DNA of 58,185 nucleotides from an uncultured Clostridium sp. (lineage in GTDB: Bacteria; Bacillota; Clostridia; TANB77; CAG-508). Shown in pieces: positions 46,064 to 55,639 of this stretch (position 1 is the stretch's first letter; each line of letters opens with the position of its first letter). Below the pieces are notes generated by a model. The model did not search any database. It had not been told where the DNA came from and was given only the letters and a program-made list of their open reading frames with translations. The position numbers were made by a program, and so were the translations under genes. Where the stretch lies: positions 1-58,185 of the forward strand of contig CAOKRJ010000004.1 in assembly GCA_948471115.1 (NCBI GenBank), written 5' to 3'.

Positions 46064-47356
46064 CTAATTATTTATTAATTCTGCTATGTCATATCCTAAT
46101 TTTATAGCATAATTCATACCTCTATCCTGTGGATAAATCTGAGCCATATTAGCTATATATATACCTGATGATAATCTATTATCTAATTTATCTTTACTAT
46201 AGTTAGTCTTTATTACAGGTTGTGCATATTCCTCTTCAAAGGTTTCTGCACATATTATATCATTTAAATTAAATTTGGGATTTATCTTTTTTATATATGG
46301 TAAATATAATTCTACCAATTCTTTAGCTGACATTTTGAATTTTTTATCATTCTTATCAATATAATTTGATATATATATTATGTTTTCAGAATTATAATTT
46401 ATTTTATCTACCATATTTGTATGTTCAATTATACCAACAAATGGAATATCATTATCTCCTACATTAATCCAATAATATGGAGATATACTTTTTTTGCTCC
46501 TTATTAATAAAGTTTTTGCTGACATATACTTCATTTGTTTTATCTTTTCTCTTTCATTATAATCTAAAATATCATTAAAAATTTTTTCCATTACATTATA
46601 TGGCAATGTACTTACTACTTCATCAAATTCTTCATATTCATTTTTATCTGTTTCAATTATGTATTTGTTTTCGTTTTTATATACTTTTTCAACTTTTTCT
46701 TGTAACTTTATAATACATCTATTTTCGATTATATATGAATATAATCTATCATTTATTTTCTTCCAGCTACCATTTAAATAACCTAATTTTTCTCCATTCA
46801 TAGTTCCATTAGTGCTTCTTAAATTTATTTTTCCCCATAACCATGCCATAGATACTTTTTCTTTTTCATCTTGAAATTTGCCATTCATTAGTGGTTCCCA
46901 TACTTTGTTATAAATACTTACCCCATATTTTTTTACAATCCAATCTTTTACTGTGTACTTTTCTATATCTTTGTAATTTTTTATAAATTTCAAGTTGATA
47001 ATTGATAAACCAAATTTTATTTTTTGTATAAAGTTTAAAGGTTTATATCTTAATAATGATAGTGGTGTCCCAAATTCATATAATCCCTCACTTGAATAAT
47101 ATGCCATTCTAGTATTTAACCATTGTAAATCTTCATTTAATCCCATTTCATTTAGCAAATTTATCATATATGTATCACTTTGAAATATATGTCTATAATG
47201 CTTATCAATTATATATCCATTTCTGATTATACATATTGCCATTCCTCCAATTTCATCTTGTTTCTCAAATATTGTAACTGTATACTCCTTTTCTAATAAT
47301 TTCTTAGCACATGCTAATCCTGAATACCCTGCTCCTATTATGGCTATTTTCTTCAC
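46064..47356 (-). CDS. FAD-dependent oxidoreductase (protoporphyrinogen-oxidase/amine-oxidase-like)
   Basis: About 430 aa. The N-terminal FAD Rossmann motif is KKIAIIGAGYSGLACAKKLL with FEKQDEIGGMA. It has an amine-oxidase-like body (VSTLPYNVMEKIF) and C-terminal IYIANMAQIYPQDRGMNYAI. Such proteins are often found beside polysaccharide or glycosyltransferase genes. I chose GTG 47356 because AGGAGG lies just upstream. The ATG at 47377 would overlap the previous gene. It is directly coupled to the upstream membrane gene (one base between stop and GTG). The substrate is unknown. Confidence 0.82.
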   Translation of the reverse strand: MKKIAIIGAGYSGLACAKKLLEKEYTVTIFEKQDEIGGMAICIIRNGYIIDKHYRHIFQSDTYMINLLNEMGLNEDLQWLNTRMAYYSSEGLYEFGTPLSLLRYKPLNFIQKIKFGLSIINLKFIKNYKDIEKYTVKDWIVKKYGVSIYNKVWEPLMNGKFQDEKEKVSMAWLWGKINLRSTNGTMNGEKLGYLNGSWKKINDRLYSYIIENRCIIKLQEKVEKVYKNENKYIIETDKNEYEEFDEVVSTLPYNVMEKIFNDILDYNEREKIKQMKYMSAKTLLIRSKKSISPYYWINVGDNDIPFVGIIEHTNMVDKINYNSENIIYISNYIDKNDKKFKMSAKELVELYLPYIKKINPKFNLNDIICAETFEEEYAQPVIKTNYSKDKLDNRLSSGIYIANMAQIYPQDRGMNYAIKLGYDIAELINN

Positions 47357-47357
47357 T

Positions 47358-48797
47358 CTATTTCCTCCTATATACATATTCTTCTATTTGAATATATTGT
47401 TCTTCAAGTGTTCTACTAATTTCTCTATCCATATAATTATTATTATTAACTTTATATTTATTAACTATTATATACTTTGGCTTTTGCTCTGCAATTTCTT
47501 GTAAAAATTTATTTGCTATATCATTACTGTTATATATTACTGGAACCTGATAGAAAAATTTTCCTTTATAATTTCTATCAGATAAATTATATATTATATT
47601 TTCATTTCCTAACACCAAGATATTATCATCTTCTTTTGTATTTTTTTCTAGCCAATCTGCAATAATCTCAATTTTTAGTAGGTATTTTTGTGAATTTTCT
47701 TTTATATTTTTTATATTACAATATTTTACTCCAAAGGCAATTAATACTAGATATAATTCTATCCCTATAGTAATAATAAATTTATAATTATCCTTATCCT
47801 TTATTAATATACTTAATGGTATTATGACACATGGCATTAATATTATCATATAATGTAAATATTCTCTTTTAGGAGATATAACAATATATATTGAAACTAT
47901 ATAATAGATTAAATTTATTATTAATAACTTTCTATCTTCAATGTTCTTTTTTAGAAATATTAATAATATGTTTATAAATATTATAATAGGATGTATATAT
48001 AGAGTTAGTGTAAAAAAGTATATACATGTTTCCAAAATATTATTGGGAGTATTCACTGAGACATATTTTAAATTAAATATTAAATAATATTCTATAAACT
48101 CTTTAAAAATATTGTTATGTATTAAATATATTACTATAGGCACAATACATATAGACATTCCTAAAATAGTATAACCTATAAGTCTAAAAAGTTTCTTTAT
48201 ATTTCTTTTTACTATCATTTTAGTCATAAAATATAGATATATTATTATCCACAAAACAATTATATTAGCTCTTAAAAATAATACAATAGACATACAAAAG
48301 CCAATTATTACAAATGACTTAGCATTATATTTTATAATTAAATTCTTTACAAAATAATATAATGATATTAAAATAAATGGTATAGAATAACTTTCTGTAT
48401 TTGGAAAATCCTCTAAAGCGATAAATAATATTATCATACTGATTGCTGTTACTATTATACTTTTTAATTTTGTATATTTATCAGATAAGACAATTTCTGT
48501 TATTTTATATATAAATATTTCATTAACTATAAAAATAATTAATTCTGATACTATTGTATAATTTCTAAATAAATAATAAAATAAATATAAGATAGGTCCT
48601 TTATGGTCAAATAAATCTTTATATATAATTTTACCATTTTCTATCATATTTGCTATATATTTCCATACATTTACATCTGTTCCATACATTTCATTTAAAG
48701 CTAAATATTCAGATATAAGAAAATATACAATTATTGAAATTGCTACACTAAATATAATTATCCAATTATGTTTTATTTTTTTATATAAATTTTCCAT
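47358..48797 (-). CDS. Multi-pass membrane glycosyltransferase-like protein
   Basis: 479 aa with about 11-12 hydrophobic segments. The first ones are followed by an Asp/Lys-bearing loop (MYGTDVNVWKYIANMIENG, YKDLFDHKGPILYLFYYLF), as in GT-C fold family 39 / ArnT-like transferases, where DHKGP is a characteristic string. The last ~90 residues form a soluble domain. It probably transfers sugars from a lipid-linked donor on the outer face of the membrane. It is an operon with the FAD protein downstream. Confidence 0.72.
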   Translation of the reverse strand: MENLYKKIKHNWIIIFSVAISIIVYFLISEYLALNEMYGTDVNVWKYIANMIENGKIIYKDLFDHKGPILYLFYYLFRNYTIVSELIIFIVNEIFIYKITEIVLSDKYTKLKSIIVTAISMIILFIALEDFPNTESYSIPFILISLYYFVKNLIIKYNAKSFVIIGFCMSIVLFLRANIIVLWIIIYLYFMTKMIVKRNIKKLFRLIGYTILGMSICIVPIVIYLIHNNIFKEFIEYYLIFNLKYVSVNTPNNILETCIYFFTLTLYIHPIIIFINILLIFLKKNIEDRKLLIINLIYYIVSIYIVISPKREYLHYMIILMPCVIIPLSILIKDKDNYKFIITIGIELYLVLIAFGVKYCNIKNIKENSQKYLLKIEIIADWLEKNTKEDDNILVLGNENIIYNLSDRNYKGKFFYQVPVIYNSNDIANKFLQEIAEQKPKYIIVNKYKVNNNNYMDREISRTLEEQYIQIEEYVYRRK

Positions 48798-48824
48798 ATA
48801 TTACTATAACCTTTTTACATTTTT

Positions 48825-49367
48825 TTATTTATAATATTTTTCTTCATTTTTTAATAAATCTCTGATTTCTTCTAAAAGTTGTACTTCTTCGCTTTTTTTA
48901 GGTTGTTCTTCTGCTTTCTCCTTTTTTTCTTCATGTTTTAATTTTTCAAATAATCTTACTGTTGTAAAAATGCAAATAGCAATAATCAAAAAGTCTATAA
49001 TTGTTTGAATAAAAGAACCATAAGCTATTTTAGAGTCTTTTATTTGCCATGATAGATTTGAAAAGTCTAGTCCTCCAATTATTACTCCTATTAAAGGTGT
49101 AATAATATCGTTTACTAAACTTGTTACAATTTTTCCAAAAGCTCCACCAACAATAACACCTACTGCCATGTCAACTACATTACCCCTAGAGATAAATTTT
49201 TTAAACTCACTAGCTTCTTTTTTCATCTTTTTCAAATTTTCACCTGCTATTTGTTCTAATTCTTTTTTCTTTTTTTGTGCTTGTCCTTCTATTAAATCGG
49301 TTTTTTCTTCATTTCCTTTTACATACATTTTGTTTTCTTCATGTGTTTTTATTCTATTTTCTTCCAT
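48825..49367 (-). CDS. mscL: Large-conductance mechanosensitive channel MscL with N-terminal extension
   Basis: 180 aa. The MscL core starts near residue 55: FKKFISRGNVVDMAVGVIVG, AFGKIVTSLVNDIITPLIG, second TM FIQTIIDFLIIAICIFT, and C-terminal helix with LLEEIRDLLKN. It relieves osmotic downshock. Unlike typical MscL (~130-150 aa) it carries a ~50-residue highly charged N-terminal extension (Lys/Glu-rich). AAGGAG precedes the ATG, so the extension looks real. Confidence 0.92.
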   Translation of the reverse strand: MEENRIKTHEENKMYVKGNEEKTDLIEGQAQKKKKELEQIAGENLKKMKKEASEFKKFISRGNVVDMAVGVIVGGAFGKIVTSLVNDIITPLIGVIIGGLDFSNLSWQIKDSKIAYGSFIQTIIDFLIIAICIFTTVRLFEKLKHEEKKEKAEEQPKKSEEVQLLEEIRDLLKNEEKYYK

Positions 49368-49389
49368 ATTCTACTCCTTCTAATTTTCT

Positions 49390-49677
49390 TTATATTTTTG
49401 CTTTAAGTCCTAATTTTACATGGTTATATATGTTTTCACTTTCTTGTTGTGTTACTGAAATTAATATTGTTAATACGAAAACTTTTAATTCTACTTTTAT
49501 ATCTCTATTAAGTATTTGTGCTGTTTGATATACTCTTATATATGGACTTGTATATATTATTTCTATTCTATAATTATCTATTTCTTTTCTATATTCATTT
49601 ATTCTATTTTTTCCGTTTTCTGTTAAGTCGACATCAGCAATTCCTAATAACAATTTTCTATATAATCTATAGACCAA
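49390..49677 (-). pseudogene. Histidine phosphatase fragment
   Basis: GIADVDLTENGKNRINEYRK, IEIIYTSPYIRVYQTAQIL is the second-arginine region of a phosphoglycerate-mutase-like phosphatase. The RHG start and the C-terminal half with the second His are missing. It is a remnant, fused upstream to other debris. Confidence 0.7.
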
Positions 49678-49689
49678 TACAACTTTTCT

Positions 49690-49905
49690 GGATATCTACC
49701 ATTAATTGATTTATACAAAAATCAATATCTTTTTCAGTTAGGAACTTTAATATAAATACGGTGCAACACCATGTCCTATTATTGTCGTGTTCTCATTAAT
49801 TAAACCTAAATTTAAATAGTATTTAAGTAGTTTCTCCAGTTTTCATAATTTTGATAACTTACTGCTATTGGAAATTGTGGTACATATACCTGTGTTGTCC
49901 TTTAT
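49690..49905 (-). pseudogene. RBBP9/YdeN-like alpha/beta hydrolase remnant
   Basis: Fragments in different minus frames read YVPQFPIAVSYQNYENWRNY, LINENTTIIGHGVAP and FILKFLTEK. They resemble the start and nucleophile elbow of RBBP9/YdeN hydrolases (GHSxGxxFILKFL), but the serine is replaced and frames are broken. Confidence 0.5.
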
Positions 49906-49974
49906 CTTCTATAAAATCTTTATGTATTTATTCGCATGCACTACTTTGATATCTCTCATATATTTTCTTCAATC

Positions 49975-50421
49975 TTATATAACATATTTAGTATCACTGA
50001 AAATTTCTAATGGATATATTTTTTTATCTTCAAAGTCTTTTATAAATTGGATATTCTTGTCATAAGCTCTTAATTCTTGTATTGTCATACTTTTTAATTC
50101 TTCGATATCAACCCATTTTACTTCTAATATTTCTTCTGTATCGAATTTAATATTTTCTTCTAATATGTCAGCTGTAAATCTTACATGGATTCTAGTCTGT
50201 CCATCTTCCGCATCAGCACAATATATCGGTAATACTCCTGTAAGTTTTACTCTACATCCTGTTTCTTCAAATATCTCTCTAATAGCTGCATCTGTTATTT
50301 TCTCTAGTTCATCTACATGCCCTGCAGGAAAATTCCATTGTCCATAACATTTCTTTTGGGCTTCCTTTACCATTAATACTTTATTATCTCTAACAATTAC
50401 ACCACCAGCTATAACAATCAT
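49975..50421 (-). CDS. NUDIX hydrolase
   Basis: 148 aa with a perfect Nudix box GHVDELEKITDAAIREIFEETG (residues ~38-59, all catalytic Glu present). It begins MIVIAGGVIVRDNKVLMVKE. Probably hydrolyses a nucleoside diphosphate derivative; the exact substrate is unknown. RBS GAGGAG. Confidence 0.9.
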   Translation of the reverse strand: MIVIAGGVIVRDNKVLMVKEAQKKCYGQWNFPAGHVDELEKITDAAIREIFEETGCRVKLTGVLPIYCADAEDGQTRIHVRFTADILEENIKFDTEEILEVKWVDIEELKSMTIQELRAYDKNIQFIKDFEDKKIYPLEIFSDTKYVI

Positions 50422-50439
50422 AATAATTCTCCTCTATAA

Positions 50440-50653
50440 TTTTCTTAAAATATAATATTTTTGCTAATACTTTTATCTTTTTTATATTAATTGAATTAAA
50501 ACACTTTATTGCCTCTTGCTTATCATTAGTGTATAAGTTTCTTTTAAATATTGAACTTTGCATAAATTACAATTCTCTATTTTGATAACATGCTTTTTAT
50601 CTTACTTACACTTTCCTCATCAAATAATGTAATACATGTAATCTCTTTTTCAT
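50440..50653 (-). pseudogene. Degraded small gene downstream of an MBL hydrolase
   Basis: An AAGGAG and ATG at 50653 are followed by a frame break in an A-run. The restored trace KKEITCITLFDEESVSKIKS recalls 2'-5' RNA ligase-like N-termini, but only ~25 residues precede a stop. Further frames read LCKVQYLKETYTL and KQEAIKCFNSINIKKIKVLA. Identity is uncertain. Confidence 0.35.
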
Positions 50654-50665
50654 TATCTATTCTCC

Positions 50666-51322
50666 TTATTCAATTTCTATAGTTTCATCATTTTCTAATA
50701 TCTCATAATCAACTTCATATTTCTCAAACATTTCTTTTATATAGTTAAAATCTGGTGGAAATGCTGGATTATCCATGTGAATTGGAATTGTTAATACTGA
50801 TTCTACTTCTTTTGCATATAAAGATGCTTCAAAGGCTGACATCGTTAATCCATGTCCTGTTACTGGAATACAGAGAATGTCTGCTTTATATTCGTTTCTA
50901 AAACAAATTGTATCACTTGCTGTATATAATCTATTTTTTCCATCATCAATAATATATCCCACATTTTCATGTATCTCTTTTGAACCTTTTAATAATGGTT
51001 GATATCCATGTATTGCATGTACTACTTCTATTTTTATATCATCTAATTTTATTAAATCATTTTCTTTTACAATATTTATATTTAAACTTGTATTTGCTTC
51101 ACTAACTTCTTTTGTTGAATAAATTGTTATATTTTTATTTAGTTTTTCTAATGCTTCTGTATTGCAATGGTCTGGGTGTTTATGTGTTATTAAAATAATA
51201 TCTACATTATTCCAAATATCAAAATACTCCTCTTTATATTTTAAACTTCCTGGATCTACTAGTATTTTCTTTCCTTTTGTTTCAATTAGTAGACATGACT
51301 GTGGGAATTTTGTAATTTTCAT
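50666..51322 (-). CDS. MBL-fold metal-dependent hydrolase (UlaG-like)
   Basis: 218 aa. Metal motifs are LITHKHPDHCNTEAL (~51-65), HAIHGYQPL, TASDTICFRNE and IPIHMDNPAFPPDF. It begins KITKFPQSCLLIETKGKKIL VDPG, the COG2220/UlaG-like pattern (split here for length). Reaction unknown. Preceded by AAGAAAGG. Confidence 0.85.
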   Translation of the reverse strand: MKITKFPQSCLLIETKGKKILVDPGSLKYKEEYFDIWNNVDIILITHKHPDHCNTEALEKLNKNITIYSTKEVSEANTSLNINIVKENDLIKLDDIKIEVVHAIHGYQPLLKGSKEIHENVGYIIDDGKNRLYTASDTICFRNEYKADILCIPVTGHGLTMSAFEASLYAKEVESVLTIPIHMDNPAFPPDFNYIKEMFEKYEVDYEILENDETIEIE

Positions 51323-51839
51323 AATTCATCAAACCTTTCTTATTTACTATCTTCATACTGGTATTCCTTCCATGTATTATTTATATATTTTATATCACAA
51401 TTTAACACATTTGTATAGTTTTTTAGCAATTTTCATATAATGCCCAAACTGTTATAATGTTTTTAGTTCCAGAGTACCACTTAATACACTCTTCTTTTCT
51501 TGTCATTGATGTTTTTTGCTTTTATTTTACCAATTTTCCAAAATATTTATTGACCTTATTTATATCAAAAAATTTTTTATTATACCCTTCTACAAGTAAT
51601 AATTCTTTTCTAAATATTCTCTGAGTGAATTTCTGCATCATATTTATTTAAAATTTTTATTTCTTTATTAGCTCTTGAATGCTTGATCTCCAATGTATAT
51701 AGTCAATATGTTAATATTGCTTTCCTGCCCTCATTTTTAATGAGGTATTTTAGGTTTTAATAGTACTTATTCTACTTAATCAATATACTTATCATTAAAT
51801 CCTCTTAGTTGAAAAATAATGTGCTTATAGAGGATATTT
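51323..51839. other. Gene-poor stretch with faint coding traces
   Basis: 517 bases between two MBL genes. On the minus strand a short open trace reads EIKHSRANKEIKILNKYDAE before a stop, with other pieces such as EGYNKKFFDINKVNKYFGK in another frame. I see no start, RBS or recognisable family. Probably decayed DNA. Confidence 0.4.
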
Positions 51840-52646
51840 CTATATATTTATTTCTAATCCTACTCCCACTTCATTTATTTGCATTTGTTTTGCTATTTCA
51901 ATTTTAGCTTTTAATGATACACAATGGCAAGGATATAACCATTTTATCGAATTTTTCTTAAGATATTCTATTGTTTTGTCTAACCTTTTACTTACATCAA
52001 ATAAGTGAAATCCTCCAATTACTCCATATATTCTATTGTCTTCACAAATTTTTTTAGCATATTCAATAATATTACATATCCCACTATGAGAACATCCTGT
52101 TATAATAAATAATCCCTTTTCGCTCTTATATACTATTGCTGTGTCATCTTTTACAAAATCATTTATCATATTCTCCCCTTTTTTGTACTTTCCTATAATT
52201 TCTCTTCTTTCAAAATTATTACTTTGTGGTATTTCTCCTAAAAATATTATATTTTCGCTAATTTTTAGAGGTAAGTCTGTTAATTTTAAATTACAAACTT
52301 TGGCTAAATTTTCTTCTGGCATTGATGTACCTATATACTCAGAATCACATATTTTTTCATATAAACATTCTGTATGTGCAATCAATTCTAGATTTTTGTT
52401 ATTAATATTATCGAATAAATATGTTAATCCTCCTGTATGATCATTATGTCCATGTGAAATGACTATTTTATTTATTTCGTTTAAATCGATGTTCATCTTC
52501 TGAGCATTCTTTAAAAATGCATCTGAATATCCTACATCAAATAATATCTTTGTATTACTATCTTCTATGTAATAGCTTACAGCTGGTTCTCCTAAATAAT
52601 AATTATCAATAAAAGTATTATTATCTTCTAAAACTCTTAATTTCAT
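51840..52646 (-). CDS. MBL-fold hydrolase, COG1237 type
   Basis: 268 aa. It starts MKLRVLEDNNTFIDNYYLGE, then ILFDVGYSDAFLKNAQ, the metal motif VISHGHNDHTGGL (~63-75), TGCSHSGICNIIEYAK (~178-193) and a C-terminal YPCHCVSLKAK. This is the pattern of archaeal/bacterial 7,8-dihydropterin-6-methyl-4-(ribofuranosyl)aminobenzene-phosphate synthase-like MBL proteins. True activity is unassigned in bacteria. Confidence 0.85.
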   Translation of the reverse strand: MKLRVLEDNNTFIDNYYLGEPAVSYYIEDSNTKILFDVGYSDAFLKNAQKMNIDLNEINKIVISHGHNDHTGGLTYLFDNINNKNLELIAHTECLYEKICDSEYIGTSMPEENLAKVCNLKLTDLPLKISENIIFLGEIPQSNNFERREIIGKYKKGENMINDFVKDDTAIVYKSEKGLFIITGCSHSGICNIIEYAKKICEDNRIYGVIGGFHLFDVSKRLDKTIEYLKKNSIKWLYPCHCVSLKAKIEIAKQMQINEVGVGLEINI

Positions 52647-52672
52647 TTCTATACCTCACATAAATTAATCTT

Positions 52673-53117
52673 TTATATTTGCATTGAATATGATATACTT
52701 TTTACCTTAAATCCAAATTCTTCATAAACTTTTATAGCCTTTTCATTTTTTATTAATGTTCTAACTTCCCATTTTCCTTTATATAACTCAAACATTTTAT
52801 TTGCCATAAATGTACCTGCTCCCATTTTTCTATACTTTATAATAACAAAAAATTCAGCTATTTCGTTCATATTTTCTTCATTATATCTTTGTAAAACAAA
52901 ACCTGCTAATTCATTAGCACATTTTAATATATATGGATGTCTATTTTCATCTTGCCAATATCTTTCCACAATTTATTCATTACATATAATCCAGAATCTA
53001 ATATTGTAAATGTTGCAGTTTCATCTTCAAAAAATCTAAGTTCATATGTATATAATTGCATCAAATTATAAATTACATTTTTATCTTTTTCTTCACTTTT
53101 ATTAATTCAAATTTCAT
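52673..53117 (-). pseudogene. GNAT acetyltransferase with two one-base deletions
   Basis: ATG 53117 after GAGGAG gives MKFELI, then the frame shifts (A-run one short) to KSEEKDKNVIYNLMQLYTYE and FEDETATFTILDSGLY, and shifts again near 52972 to VERYWQDENRHPYILKCANE, FFVIIKYRKMGAGTFMANKM and VYEEFGFKVKSISYSMQI. With both bases restored it is a complete ~148-aa GNAT. Two breaks suggest real inactivation, though sequencing error is possible. Confidence 0.7.
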
Positions 53118-53130
53118 TTTCTCCTCATAA

Positions 53131-53799
53131 TCATTTTGGGCGTATTAAAACATGGTAATGGTATGAATCAAATAATTTTTCCTTTTCTTCATAATAATCT
53201 ATCACTTGATATATATTAATAATTTCAAAATCTTTAAAAAGTTCTTTTACTAAATCATAATCTACATAGAAATGTGGTATTTTATATTCTGGTCCTTCTT
53301 CCATTCTCAATCTTGTATTTTCATCAATCAAAGGCCAATCTTCTTGTTTGAATCCCCATGTATCTTTTGAGCCTAATGTTAGATAGCATTCACCATCATT
53401 TTTAATTACTCTATAAAGCTCTTTTATTACTTGTTTCATTCCTTCTGTATCTGTATGAGAAATTACATTTCTACAATAAATACAATCAAACTGCTTATTT
53501 TTATAAGGTAGCTTAATCATATCTCCAACTTTATAATCAAATTCTAAATTTTCTTTTTTAGCCCATTCTTTAGTTCTATTAATTGCATCTTCACTTATAT
53601 CAAAACAATTAACATTAAAGTCATTTTTACCAAATAAAATGGAGTGTCTACCTAATCCACATCCTAAATCGAGAAACTCTTTCTTTTCTTGTACTCTCCA
53701 TCTATTTAATAAATAATACGATTCTATACTTGGATTTTTCCAAATTTCTGCTTGATTGTCTTTAATAATTTTCCAATTCCATCCTTTTGATTCTATCAT
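53131..53799 (-). CDS. SAM-dependent methyltransferase (class I)
   Basis: 222 aa. SAM motifs are LDLGCGLGRHSILFGK (motif I, ~41-56), VNCFDISEDAINRTKEW and YKVGDMIKLPYKNKQFDCIY. It is a methyltransferase type 11/25 of unknown substrate. It starts 12 bases downstream of the ABC-F stop with AGGAGC as RBS, so it is co-transcribed with that gene and may belong to the same resistance or ribosome-related response. Confidence 0.88.
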   Translation of the reverse strand: MIESKGWNWKIIKDNQAEIWKNPSIESYYLLNRWRVQEKKEFLDLGCGLGRHSILFGKNDFNVNCFDISEDAINRTKEWAKKENLEFDYKVGDMIKLPYKNKQFDCIYCRNVISHTDTEGMKQVIKELYRVIKNDGECYLTLGSKDTWGFKQEDWPLIDENTRLRMEEGPEYKIPHFYVDYDLVKELFKDFEIINIYQVIDYYEEKEKLFDSYHYHVLIRPK

Positions 53800-53810
53800 A
53801 TCATTTGCTC

Positions 53811-55433
53811 CTATGTTCTAAGCTTTTTTCTTTGATAATCATCATAATTTCCTATATATGAATTAATTTTATTATCACTAATTTCTATAATTCTACTTGC
53901 TATTGCATTAATAAAATATCTATCATGCGAAACAAATAAAACAGTTCCTTTATAATTTTTTATAGATTCTTCTAGCACTTCTCTAGTTTCTATATCTATA
54001 TGATTAGTAGGTTCATCTAATATTAAAAAATTCACATTTTTCTGTATCAGTTCTGCAAACATTAATCTTACTTTTTCTCCACCAGATAACTTCCCAATCT
54101 TCTTAAATACATTTTCTCTACGAAACATAAATTTTGCAAGTATTGTTCTTGCTTGTGTTTCATTTCCATTGTACGATTTTATAAAATATTCTAAAATTGT
54201 CTCCTCTTCATTTTCAAACTTGATTTCTTGTGGTATATATCCAATTTTAACAGATAAACCAATTTTCATATTTCCTATAAAGTCTTCTTGCCCTAATATT
54301 ATTTTTATTAAGGTACTTTTTCCTGTACCATTTTTTCCTATTAATGCAAGTTTTTCTCCATATATAATATCTAAATTAATTTTGTCAAATATTGTTTTAC
54401 TAGTATATTGTTTTGATAAATATTTTATTGAAACTACATCATTACCTGATCGTTCTTTTAAGTTAAGCTCTAATTTTAAACTTTCTTTTTCTAAATATAC
54501 TTTATCTATAACTTGCATTTTTTCTAATCTCTTTTCAATACACTTAGCACGTTTATAAAACTTTTCATTTTGTGTCTTTTCCCCAAATCTTCTTAATAAT
54601 TGAATGGATTCTTTCATCTTTTCTATTTGCTTTTGTTGATTCTTATAAACCTCAAATTGTGCTAATGTTCTTCTTTCATCTTCTTCTAAAAAATATGAAT
54701 AGTTACCAACATATATTTTTTCTTTTCCTTCTTCTAAAAGTATTGTTTTTGTTGCAACTTTATCTAAAAAGTATCTATCATGCGAAACCATTAAAATTGT
54801 TCCATTATACGATATTAGAAAGTCTTCTAACCATTGTAAAGTTTCAATATCTAAATGATTAGTAGGTTCATCAAGCAGTAATATGCTTGGGTTCTTAAGC
54901 AATATCTTTGCTAAATTTACAATTGTTTTTTCCCCGCCACTTAGCACATTATATTGTTTATTTAAAATATTTTCATCAAATTTAAATCCAGAACAAATCT
55001 TTTTATATTTTTCTTGCATTTCATATCCACCTATTGCAATATATTCCTCTTGTATTCTTCCATATTTGTTCAATATTTTTTGAATTTCATCATTACTAAT
55101 AGTTGACATCTTTTTTTCAAGTTCCTTCATACTATCTTCTAATTTAATAATATTTTCAAAACCTTGCTGTATAAAATCTGCAACTAACATATTTTGTGAT
55201 TCTATTTTATATATTTGATTTAACATTTCAATTGTTGCATTTTTTCTTATATTGACTAATCCTGAATCTTGATTTTCTTCTCCTTTTATTATTTTTAAAA
55301 TAGTAGATTTTCCTGATCCATTCGAACCAATTAAAGCAATTCTTTCTCCTGTTTTTACTTCAAAATTTACTTTATCTAATACATTTTTTAATCCATAATT
55401 TTTCTTTATATTATTTAACTCTATTTCTATCAT
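53811..55433 (-). CDS. ABC-F family ATPase, probable ribosome protection protein
   Basis: 540 aa, two ABC cassettes with no membrane domain: Walker A GSNGSGKSTILK and GKNGTGKSTLIK, signatures VLSGGEKTIVNLAKI and KLSGGEKVRLMFAEL, and Walker B LLLDEPTNHLD and LILDEPTNHID. A ~75-residue charged linker (RRFGEKTQNEKFYKRAKCIE) is the P-site tRNA interaction motif region. ABC-F proteins either tune translation or eject ribosome-targeting antibiotics. The inducible-looking leader (uORF plus competing hairpins) argues for the antibiotic-resistance type (Lsa/Msr/Vga-like), an inference. Confidence 0.9.
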   Translation of the reverse strand: MIEIELNNIKKNYGLKNVLDKVNFEVKTGERIALIGSNGSGKSTILKIIKGEENQDSGLVNIRKNATIEMLNQIYKIESQNMLVADFIQQGFENIIKLEDSMKELEKKMSTISNDEIQKILNKYGRIQEEYIAIGGYEMQEKYKKICSGFKFDENILNKQYNVLSGGEKTIVNLAKILLKNPSILLLDEPTNHLDIETLQWLEDFLISYNGTILMVSHDRYFLDKVATKTILLEEGKEKIYVGNYSYFLEEDERRTLAQFEVYKNQQKQIEKMKESIQLLRRFGEKTQNEKFYKRAKCIEKRLEKMQVIDKVYLEKESLKLELNLKERSGNDVVSIKYLSKQYTSKTIFDKINLDIIYGEKLALIGKNGTGKSTLIKIILGQEDFIGNMKIGLSVKIGYIPQEIKFENEEETILEYFIKSYNGNETQARTILAKFMFRRENVFKKIGKLSGGEKVRLMFAELIQKNVNFLILDEPTNHIDIETREVLEESIKNYKGTVLFVSHDRYFINAIASRIIEISDNKINSYIGNYDDYQRKKLRT

Positions 55434-55436
55434 TCT

Positions 55437-55553
55437 TATATCTCCTTATTTTCTTATTTTTATATAATCATAACGAGATATAATTGCTATATACTTACTA
55501 TTTATAATTTACTATTACAACATTTGCTATATAGCATTATCTCGTTGTAATAG
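55437..55553 (-). promoter_or_regulatory. Translational attenuator leader of the ABC-F gene
   Basis: Three mutually exclusive pairings. A: CTATTACAAC with GTTGTAATAG (55544-55553/55512-55521), enclosing the palindrome TGCTATATAGCA. B: AACGAGATA plus GCTATATA (55472-55493) with TATATAGC plus TATCTCGTT (55528-55546). C: TTATATCTC (55475-55483) with GAGATATAA, which includes the Shine-Dalgarno region (55436-55444), nine bases. C would hide the RBS when B is not formed. The upstream uORF ends inside A/B. This is erm-like logic. Confidence 0.65.
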
Positions 55554-55611
55554 TTTCACAGCCGAAATCCCTGTATTTTACTTTATCCTCAAATTCTTTT
55601 TTCTTACTCAA
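55537..55611 (-). CDS. Candidate 24-aa leader peptide of the ABC-F attenuator
   Basis: The TTG start at 55611 follows GAGAGG and encodes TTG-initiated MSKKKEFEDKVKY-RDFGCETITTR, with its stop (55539-55537) inside the first hairpin arms. Ribosome position here would decide which leader hairpin forms. A TTG start and no known stalling motif keep confidence modest. Confidence 0.5.
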   Translation of the reverse strand: MSKKKEFEDKVKYRDFGCETITTR

Positions 55612-55639
55612 CTTTATTTACCTCTCTTTCATCTTCAAT

